Shown here: one piece after another, positions 1 to 5,922 of the stretch | Layout of the letters: each line of letters opens with the position of its first letter | How positions within the stretch are numbered: the stretch's first letter is position 1 | Origin: PFJX01 sp037442845 | GTDB taxonomy: Bacteria > Pseudomonadota > Gammaproteobacteria > Burkholderiales > Thiobacillaceae | NCBI GenBank assembly: GCA_037442845.1 | Contig: JBBIPL010000048.1 | Coordinates: 1 to 17,154 of the forward strand | Direction: 5' to 3' | Length of the DNA: 17,154 nt | Program-made: the position numbers and the translations under genes | Notes under the pieces: model-generated | Told to the model about the DNA's origin: nothing | What the model saw: only the letters and a program-made list of their open reading frames with translations | The model's database searches: none

Positions 1-8
1 CTAACACT

Positions 9-1310
9 ATGAACAGACGTGACTTCATTTGGACTCTTCCCGGCCTCGGCGCCTCCATCTGGCTGAGCGGCTGCGCCACCGATCCGGTCACCGGCAAGAA
101 GAGCATGGTGATGATGGGCAAGGAGCAGGAGATCGCCCTCGACAAGAAACATTCGCCGCACCAGTTCTCCGAGGACTATGGCGTCAGCCAGGACGCCGCC
201 CTCAATCGCTACCTGGCGGATGTTGGCAACCGCATGGCGGGCCGCTCCCACCGGCCGGACATGCCCTACCGCTTCCAGGCCGTCAACGCCAACTACGTCA
301 ACGCCTACGCCTTTCCCGGCGGCAGCATCGCCGCCACCCGCGGCATCCTGCTGGAGGTGGAGAGCGAGGACGAACTGGCCGCCCTCATGGGCCACGAGAT
401 CGGTCACGTCAACGCGCGCCATTTCGCCGAGCGCCAGGCCCAGGGCACGCTGCTGGAGATCGTCGCCGCCACCGCCACCGTCGCCGCCGCGTCGAAAAAA
501 CCCCAGTACGGCGAATTGGCACAGCTCATCGGCAGCGTCGGCGGCGGCGCCCTGCTGGCCCACTACAGCCGCGAGAACGAGCGCGAAGCCGATGCCCTGG
601 GGCTGGAATACATGAACAAGGCCGGCTACAACCCGGCGGGCATGGCCGACTTGATGGACATGCTCAACAGCCAGTCGAAGTCCAAACCGAACGCCCTGGA
701 ACTGATGTTCGCCACCCACCCCATGAGTTCCGAGCGGGCCGCGAATACGCGCCAGGCCCTGCAAACCACCTACAAGGATGTCGTCGGCAAACCGCGCCAG
801 AAGGAGCGCTACATGGACCACACCGCGCGCGTGCGCGCCCTGCGGCCGGCCATCGCCGAGCAGCAGAAGGGCGAGGCCATGCTCAACCAGAAGAAATTCG
901 AGACCGCCGAAGGGCATTTGCGCCAGGCCCTGGCCTTGGCCCCGGACGACTACCCCGGCCTGGTCCTGATGGCGAAGACGCAGATGGCCATGAAGAAACC
1001 GCAGGAAGCCCAGCCCTACCTGGCCCGCGCCAAGGCGATCTATCCCGCCGAGGCCCAGGCCAGCCAGCTCGCCGGTGTCAGCTACCTGCAACTCAGGCAG
1101 CCCGACCAGGCCCTGGCCGCCTTCCAGGAGTACGAGCGCCTGCTGCCGGGCAACCCCAACACCACCTTCCTCAAGGGCTTTTCCCTGGAGCAGATGCAGA
1201 ACCGCCGCGGCGCCGCGGACGAGTATTACCGCTACCTGCAGATGACCCGCCAGGGCAACCAGGCCAAACACGCCTACAGCCGGCTGCAGGGCTGGGGAAT
1301 GGTGAAGTAG
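9..1310 (+). CDS. M48 family zinc metalloprotease lipoprotein with TPR-like C-terminus (BepA/YfgC-like)
   Basis: Predicted periplasmic zinc metalloprotease of 433 aa, anchored as a lipoprotein and probably acting in outer-membrane protein quality control, as BepA does in E. coli. The N-terminus has a hydrophobic segment ending in the lipobox LSGC with Cys22. Ala23 at +2 favours outer-membrane sorting. The peptidase domain carries HEIGH at residues 129-133 (two zinc-binding His and the catalytic Glu), and the downstream EREAD (191-195) supplies the third ligand. Residues from about 285 to 420 are Ala- and Leu-rich helical repeats that read as TPRs. The signal peptide begins NRRDF, resembling a twin-arginine motif. 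The length is close to that of BepA-type proteins. The ATG lies 8 bases from the window edge, so its ribosome site and promoter cannot be judged. The gene is convergent with recJ. The family call is firm; the exact orthology to bepA is less so. Confidence 0.93.
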   Translation: MNRRDFIWTLPGLGASIWLSGCATDPVTGKKSMVMMGKEQEIALDKKHSPHQFSEDYGVSQDAALNRYLADVGNRMAGRSHRPDMPYRFQAVNANYVNAYAFPGGSIAATRGILLEVESEDELAALMGHEIGHVNARHFAERQAQGTLLEIVAATATVAAASKKPQYGELAQLIGSVGGGALLAHYSRENEREADALGLEYMNKAGYNPAGMADLMDMLNSQSKSKPNALELMFATHPMSSERAANTRQALQTTYKDVVGKPRQKERYMDHTARVRALRPAIAEQQKGEAMLNQKKFETAEGHLRQALALAPDDYPGLVLMAKTQMAMKKPQEAQPYLARAKAIYPAEAQASQLAGVSYLQLRQPDQALAAFQEYERLLPGNPNTTFLKGFSLEQMQNRRGAADEYYRYLQMTRQGNQAKHAYSRLQGWGMVK

Positions 1311-1328
1311 CCTCGCTCGGAGGCCCTT

Positions 1329-1362
1329 GCCACGGCGTTGTAAAGCGAAGCTACGCCGTGGC
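1329..1362. terminator. Inverted repeat between convergent genes, possible bidirectional terminator
   Basis: A perfect 10-bp inverted repeat, GCCACGGCGT (1329-1338) and ACGCCGTGGC (1353-1362), encloses a 14-nt loop. A small AGC/GCT hairpin can form inside the loop. It lies in the 40-bp gap between the converging M48 protease gene and recJ, and its right arm includes the last codons and stop of recJ. No T-run follows on either strand, so intrinsic termination is uncertain. It may instead be a 3'-end stabilising hairpin. Confidence 0.4.
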
Positions 1363-3039
1363 CCAATGGGCCAGATTGAGTTGCAGGGAACGGTTGCCGT
1401 TCCACTCGTTCACCTCCAGCCGGTACACCGCCTGAATGCGCTCCGGCAGGGGGGCGTCCTGAAAGAAGCGCATCGCCTCGGCGCTGAAACCGGGGCCGGC
1501 CAGACGCAGTTTCAGGTGCTTCTCCCCGACCAGCCGCTGGCTTTGTACCGAGAACTCGCCCTGGAAGCAGGGGGTGGGAAAGCCCTGGCCCCAGACCGCA
1601 TTGCGCAGGGCCTCGGCGTTTTCCAGGGTGAACTCCGCGGCGGCGAGTTCGCCGTCGGTTTCGATGGTGCGGGTCAGGTCGGCCTCGCTCAGGCTTTCCC
1701 GGGCGACGGCCTCGAAGGCGTGGGTGAAGGCGTCCAGGTGTTGCCGCCGCAAGGTGAGGCCGGCGGCGGCGGCGTGGCCGCCAAATTTCAGGATGACGCC
1801 GGGCAGGCGGCGGTCCACCCGATCCAGGGCGTCGCGCAGGTGTAGCCCCGGAATCGCCCGGCCTGAGCCGCGCAGCAGGCCTTCTCCGGCGTCGGCGAAG
1901 ATGAGGGTGGGACGGTGGTGGCGTTCCTTCAGGCGGGAGGCGAGCAGGCCCACCACGCCCTGGTGCCAGGCCGGGTCGTAGAGCACCAGGCTGGCGCCGT
2001 CGGCGACTTCGATGCCATCCAGCAGGGCGATGGCCTGGTCCTGCATCTCGGCTTCGATGCCGCGCCGTTCGCGGTTGAGCTGGTCCAGCTCTCCGGCCAG
2101 GGCGAAGGCGCGGGCGCGATCGGCGGCTAGCAGGCATTCGATGCCCAGGCCCATGTCGGAGAGCCGTCCGGCGGCGTTGAGGCGGGGGCCGATGGCATAG
2201 CCCAGATCCTCGGAGCAGGCCCGTTCGGCGGATTTCCCGGCCACCGCGAACAAGGCCTGGATGCCGGGCCGGGCCTTGCCCTGGCGGATGCGGGCCAGGC
2301 CCTGGGCCACCAGCAGGCGGTTGTTGGCATCCAGCCGCACCACGTCGGCCACGGTGCCCAGGGCCACCAGGTCGAGCAGGTCGGCCAGGTTGGGTTCGGT
2401 GCGGGCGGCGAAGGCGCCGCGCCGGCGCAGCTCTGCGCGCAGGGCCATGAGCACGTAGAACATGACGCCGACGCCGGCCAGATGCTTGCTGGGAAAGGAA
2501 CAGCCGGGCTGGTTGGGATTGACGATGAGGGCGTCCGGCAGGGTCTGGCCGGGCAGGTGGTGGTCGGTGACCAGGACTGCCATGCCCAGCCGCCGCGCCT
2601 CCTCCACGCCGGCATTCGCGGCGATGCCGTTGTCGACGGTGATGAGCAGGTCGGGTTTGCCCTCGGCGGCCAGACGGGCGATTTCCGGCGACAAGCCGTA
2701 GCCGTACTCGAAGCGGTTGGGTACCAGGTAGTCCACCCTGGCCCCCAGGGCGGACAGACCGGCCAGGGCGACGGCGCAGGCGGTGGCGCCATCGGCGTCG
2801 TAGTCGGCCACCACCCGCAGCTTTTCGCCGCCGGCGATGGCGTCCGCCAGACGGCAGGCGGCGGCCTCGGCATTCTTCAGGGTGGAGTAGGGCAGGAGTT
2901 CGCCAAGCCGGTATTTCAGCGCATCCGCCGCGTCGATGCCGCGCGCAGCAAAGAGCCGCGCCAGCAAAGGCGGCAGGCCGGCCAGGCGGAGGCTCTCGCA
3001 GGCGGCTTGCGGGTAGGGACGGACGGCCAGATTCAGCAT
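1351..3039 (-). CDS. recJ: Single-stranded-DNA-specific 5'-3' exonuclease RecJ
   Basis: RecJ degrades single-stranded DNA from the 5' end in recombinational repair, mismatch repair and stalled-fork processing, using Mn/Mg ions in the cytoplasm. With the ATG at 3039 the product is 562 aa, close to the E. coli length of about 577. The DHH-family metal motifs are all present: DYDADGA at about residues 79-85, TVDNG at 134-138 and DHH at 159-161. The DHHA1 domain motif FGGHAAAAGL lies near residue 400. The C-terminus has the OB-like region ending in NGNRSLQLNLAHW. The frame also extends to a TTG at 3075, adding 12 residues that do not resemble RecJ, so I prefer the ATG at 3039 although its ribosome site is poor. 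The gene is divergent from the ferredoxin fusion gene with only 59 bp between the chosen starts. Confidence 0.96.
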   Translation of the reverse strand: MLNLAVRPYPQAACESLRLAGLPPLLARLFAARGIDAADALKYRLGELLPYSTLKNAEAAACRLADAIAGGEKLRVVADYDADGATACAVALAGLSALGARVDYLVPNRFEYGYGLSPEIARLAAEGKPDLLITVDNGIAANAGVEEARRLGMAVLVTDHHLPGQTLPDALIVNPNQPGCSFPSKHLAGVGVMFYVLMALRAELRRRGAFAARTEPNLADLLDLVALGTVADVVRLDANNRLLVAQGLARIRQGKARPGIQALFAVAGKSAERACSEDLGYAIGPRLNAAGRLSDMGLGIECLLAADRARAFALAGELDQLNRERRGIEAEMQDQAIALLDGIEVADGASLVLYDPAWHQGVVGLLASRLKERHHRPTLIFADAGEGLLRGSGRAIPGLHLRDALDRVDRRLPGVILKFGGHAAAAGLTLRRQHLDAFTHAFEAVARESLSEADLTRTIETDGELAAAEFTLENAEALRNAVWGQGFPTPCFQGEFSVQSQRLVGEKHLKLRLAGPGFSAEAMRFFQDAPLPERIQAVYRLEVNEWNGNRSLQLNLAHWATA

Positions 3040-3063
3040 CTTCAAATATTCGCAGTCTCTGTT

Positions 3064-3091
3064 TTGTGCGGGCAATGTCGCTGGCTATTAT
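3064..3091 (+). promoter_or_regulatory. Candidate sigma70-type promoter for the HTH-ferredoxin gene
   Basis: A -35-like TTGTGC (3064-3069) and a -10-like TATTAT (3086-3091) are separated by 16 bp in the compact recJ/ferredoxin divergent region. A start of transcription 7 nt downstream would fall next to the ATG at 3099, giving a leaderless or nearly leaderless message. No clear Shine-Dalgarno sequence precedes that ATG, which is consistent. The -35 match is weak. Confidence 0.3.
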
Positions 3092-3098
3092 GCCGGCC

Positions 3099-4553
3099 AT
3101 GGCCCATTACCTCCCCGTTTCCCGTGTCGCCCGCCTGGTCGGGCAGTCCCGCTCGGCGATCCAGCGCATGATCCACGACGGCGAACTGTCCACCTTCGAC
3201 GGCATGGTCGACATGAATGAACTGCTGCGCGTCTTTCCCGGCGTGCAATGGGAGGACGACGGCGAATACAAGCGGGTGGAGGAGATCAAGGCCAAGGCCT
3301 TCGGCAAGCGGGTGTTCGAACGCACCCTGCCGGACAAGGCGGTGCTGGCGGAGCGGCTGTTCGAGCTGGGCAAGGAATTCGCCGCCGCGAAAAGCCTGCT
3401 GCTGCATTACGACGAGGTGTTCCGCTTCCTCGGCGACAAGCTCGACGACGTGACGGAAACGGGGGGCGCGGCGACCGTGGATGCCGTGGCCGCACTCAAA
3501 CAATGGCTCAAGCGCGAGCTCGAAGCGGCCCCCAGCGAGGCCGAACGGGCCGAGGCGCTGCTCGCCCAGGAAAGCGTGATGCGCATCATGTCCGTGCAAG
3601 TGACCGTGCAACCCTCCGGCCACGAGTTCTTCGTGGAAGGCAACGACACCCTGCTGGAGGCCGCCCTGCGCGCCGGCATTCCCCTCGATTACGGCTGCAG
3701 CAACGGCAATTGCGGGGAGTGCAAGGCCAGGCTGCTGTCCGGCCAGGTCAAGAAGGTGCATCCGCACGACTTCGTCCTCAAGGATGTCGAAAAGGAGAAC
3801 GGCGCCCTCCTGCTTTGCTCCTACACGCCCATCACCGATGTGGTGCTGGAGGCCCATGTGGCCGGCGCCGCTGACATCCCGGAACAGGAAATCCCCACCA
3901 AGGTGAAGGCGGTGGAACGGCTCAACGACCAGCTCGCCGCCCTGCATCTGACGGCGCCGCGCAGCAAGCGCCTGCGTTTCCTGGCGGGCCAGCGCGTCAC
4001 CCTGTCGGCGGACGGCGCCGAGGGGGAGTACTACGTCGCCAGCTGCCCCTGCGAGGACCGCCACATCGAAGTGCACGTGCGCCGCGACAACCGGGGGTTT
4101 TCCCGCAAGGTGTTCGACGGCCTGCGCAAGGAGGACGGCGTCAGCCTGCTGGGGCCGCGCGGCCAGTTCGTCATGAAGCTGGATTCACGCCGGTCGCTGA
4201 TCTTCGTCGCCTGGGAGGAGGGCTTCGCCCCCATCAAGAGCCTCGTGCAGCACGCCATGTCCCTGGAAACCGCTGATTCCATGCATCTCTACTGGGTGGC
4301 CGGCAAAACCGGGCATTACCAGGACAACCTGTGCCGGGCCTGGGCCGACGCCCTTGACAACTTCACCTATCAGGCTCTCTCCATCGAGCCAGGGGCGGCG
4401 ATGGTGGCGGAAGGCATCCTCGCCCATCATCCGGATCTCTCCCACATCGACATCTATGCCGCCGGCCCGGCCGCCTTCCTCAAGGCACTGGAGGCCGGCG
4501 CCCTGGCCAGGGGGCTGTCACCCCTGGGCTGGCACGGGGAAATCGTCTTGTAG
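3099..4553 (+). CDS. Fusion protein: MerR/excisionase-like HTH, [2Fe-2S] ferredoxin domain and degenerate ferredoxin-reductase-like domain
   Basis: A 484-aa protein of unknown function with an unusual domain order. Residues 1-50 (LPVSRVARLVGQS, then AIQRMIHDGEL) match the helix-turn-helix of MerR/excisionase-type DNA-binding domains. Residues 55-165 are mostly charged helix. Residues 165-255 are a plant-type ferredoxin domain with C-x4-C-x2-C (Cys200, 205, 208) and a fourth Cys240. The remainder follows the FAD/NAD(P)H oxidoreductase fold. However, the usual RxYS flavin motif reads EYYVAS, and the usual GGTG pyridine-nucleotide loop reads AWEEGFAPIKS, so cofactor use is doubtful. The ferredoxin and reductase parts resemble CDP-6-deoxyglucoseen reductase-type proteins. 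I infer a redox-responsive regulator or a repurposed electron carrier. The ATG at 3099 is preferred because the HTH begins there; an in-frame start at 3066 would add 11 residues. Confidence 0.82.
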   Translation: MAHYLPVSRVARLVGQSRSAIQRMIHDGELSTFDGMVDMNELLRVFPGVQWEDDGEYKRVEEIKAKAFGKRVFERTLPDKAVLAERLFELGKEFAAAKSLLLHYDEVFRFLGDKLDDVTETGGAATVDAVAALKQWLKRELEAAPSEAERAEALLAQESVMRIMSVQVTVQPSGHEFFVEGNDTLLEAALRAGIPLDYGCSNGNCGECKARLLSGQVKKVHPHDFVLKDVEKENGALLLCSYTPITDVVLEAHVAGAADIPEQEIPTKVKAVERLNDQLAALHLTAPRSKRLRFLAGQRVTLSADGAEGEYYVASCPCEDRHIEVHVRRDNRGFSRKVFDGLRKEDGVSLLGPRGQFVMKLDSRRSLIFVAWEEGFAPIKSLVQHAMSLETADSMHLYWVAGKTGHYQDNLCRAWADALDNFTYQALSIEPGAAMVAEGILAHHPDLSHIDIYAAGPAAFLKALEAGALARGLSPLGWHGEIVL

Positions 4554-4619
4554 ATCGGCGCGCGATTCCTCGGATAAGGATGAGGAACTCTGTGCATCTT
4601 CCTGTTTTATCTGTATTTA
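4553..4619. repeat. 67-bp direct repeat, copy 1 (left boundary of the accessory island)
   Basis: This 67-bp segment recurs in the same orientation at 8595-8661 with four substitutions and no gaps (63/67 identical). The differences are at 4559, 4580, 4593 and 4607. It begins on the last base of the ferredoxin-fusion stop codon, and similarity ends abruptly on both sides. It contains a potential hairpin: TTCCTC (4566-4571) pairs with GAGGAA (4582-4587), with an outer GCGC/GTGC stem (4560-4563 with 4592-4595). It is not a tRNA end. I do not recognise it as a known element. Confidence 0.9.
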
Positions 4620-4743
4620 ACGTGAAATAACTTTCGAAAAATGGCACATTACGCCTATCCATCAATTGCTTACCTTGTGGATAACCGTGAAACAAACGCG
4701 TGAAACATTTCATCCTCAGGGGTGTCGCACAGTGCCATGAAAG

Positions 4744-5778
4744 TTAGCCGGCCTGATGCCGCCGCCGGGCCAGCAGCCATCCCATGACGCCCAGGCCGGC
4801 CAGCAGCAGGGCAAAGGTTCCCGGTTCGGGCACGGCGCCGGCGGGCAGGGCGGAGACGCGCAAGTTCACGCCCGGCAGCGACTCGATGTTCCAGTCGCTC
4901 ACAGGCTGTCCGTTGGCGTCCAGCACCGCGCTGACGCCACCCCATCTCAGCGTGTGCGCGAAGTCCGATTCCGCGTAGTGACTTATCCCTACCTGCGCGT
5001 TGTAACCGGGCTGCACTTTGGATTCGGCACCTGTCCACATTTGCAAATAGAAGTCATTCCAGCTACCGAAATCGAAGGGGATGTGCAGGGTCCAGGTGCG
5101 AATGGGGTTGTTGCTGTCGGTCACCGTGTCGAAGTAGACGCCGCCGCCCGGAGTCGACTTAACGACATGGTCGATAGCCCAACATCCCGCGGTCGTGTGA
5201 TAACTGCAACCGCTCGCGTTGAGCCCGGTGGCCCAGAAATACATGTAGGCGGCACCTTCGGCTTGTGCCCAGTTGGTCTGGTCGAGGATGGCCGGGCCAA
5301 GCTCCACCGAGCCGCTGACATGCAGGGGTACGACCAGTGTCCCCTGACCGGTGGCGGCGCCGCTCTGCACCCGGAACGGGGTCCGCACGTCGGCCGCGGC
5401 ATACGCTTGGCCAAAGGCCCAATTGCTCGTCGGCGAGTACGCGGGGTGGTGGGCGTAGCTGCGGCTGTAGAGGCTGATGGTGGTGGCGGTCACGCTTCCT
5501 CCCGCCCAGGCTTGGTCCGTCCTACCCCCGGTAGTGTCCAGCCAGGAAACGCTGTGGCTCACATCGTACGGAACGTGTTCAACCCAGAACCTGTGCTGGG
5601 GATCGTGATTATTGTTATAGATGCCGCCGGCAAACAAATTCAAGGATTTCTGGCCCGCCGGGATCGGCGACGCATGGACTGAGGCTGCCCCGGTGACGAG
5701 GGCCAGAGCGGACAACATGGCGGTCAGGCCGCAAGCGGAAATGTGGCGGCTGGGCCGGGATGGCGTGCTTGTCTTCAT
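4744..5778 (-). CDS. Secreted PEP-CTERM sorting-domain protein
   Basis: A 344-aa exported protein with no enzymatic motif that I recognise. The N-terminus is a signal peptide: a basic stretch, a hydrophobic run, and probable cleavage after VHA. The C-terminus is a textbook PEP-CTERM signal: VPEPGTFALL, a hydrophobic transmembrane stretch ending GWLLARRR, and a short basic tail. Such proteins are processed by an exosortase and linked to exopolysaccharide export, but no exosortase is in this window. The body is rich in Trp, Tyr, Ser and Gly, reads as a beta-rich extracellular domain, and has one closely spaced Cys pair (GCSYHTTAGCW). Two tandem ATGs are possible. The GGAGGG at 5784-5789 sits 5 nt from the ATG at 5778, so I chose that over 5781. 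It lies downstream of the BTAD regulator gene on the same strand, with 144 bp between them. Confidence 0.9.
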   Translation of the reverse strand: MKTSTPSRPSRHISACGLTAMLSALALVTGAASVHASPIPAGQKSLNLFAGGIYNNNHDPQHRFWVEHVPYDVSHSVSWLDTTGGRTDQAWAGGSVTATTISLYSRSYAHHPAYSPTSNWAFGQAYAAADVRTPFRVQSGAATGQGTLVVPLHVSGSVELGPAILDQTNWAQAEGAAYMYFWATGLNASGCSYHTTAGCWAIDHVVKSTPGGGVYFDTVTDSNNPIRTWTLHIPFDFGSWNDFYLQMWTGAESKVQPGYNAQVGISHYAESDFAHTLRWGGVSAVLDANGQPVSDWNIESLPGVNLRVSALPAGAVPEPGTFALLLAGLGVMGWLLARRRHQAG

Positions 5779-5866
5779 CATTACCCTCCAATGAATGGGT
5801 GTGCTTCACGTCGCAGCTTGCGAGCCTGATGGGCTGGGTGGACAAGACGAGAGCCCGAGCTTGGCG

Positions 5867-5883
5867 AGCGCACTTTAAGCCAA
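5867..5883 (-). promoter_or_regulatory. Weak sigma54-like promoter candidate upstream of the PEP-CTERM gene
   Basis: On the minus strand this reads TTGGCTTAAAGTGCGCT. It keeps the GG and GC dinucleotides at the -24/-12 spacing of ten bases, plus the flanking T and final T, but departs from consensus TGGCAC-N5-TTGC at several positions. It lies about 85 bp upstream of the PEP-CTERM start. PEP-CTERM genes in other bacteria are often sigma54-dependent, which makes it worth recording. A chance match is quite possible. Confidence 0.22.
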
Positions 5884-5922
5884 CCGGAATGACACGCCCG
5901 TGACCGGCGATGTCGAAAATTC

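Noticed and set aside
3040..3075. TTG start giving a 574-aa RecJ
   Set aside because: The added 12 residues are unlike RecJ N-termini, there is no ribosome site, and it would overlap the region needed for the divergent promoter. It cannot be fully excluded.
1274..3100. A 608-codon minus-strand frame overlapping recJ
   Set aside because: It is an Arg-, Gly- and Pro-rich shadow of recJ in another frame. The recJ frame carries all the family motifs.
3042..4076. A 344-codon minus-strand frame opposite the ferredoxin fusion
   Set aside because: It has no recognisable family, and its composition is that of antisense shadows elsewhere in the window.
4620..4710. Several CGTGAAA repeats (near 4620, 4686 and 4699) as a possible CRISPR or iteron set
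   Set aside because: The units are too short and irregularly spaced, and no replication or cas gene is nearby. Chance similarity is sufficient.
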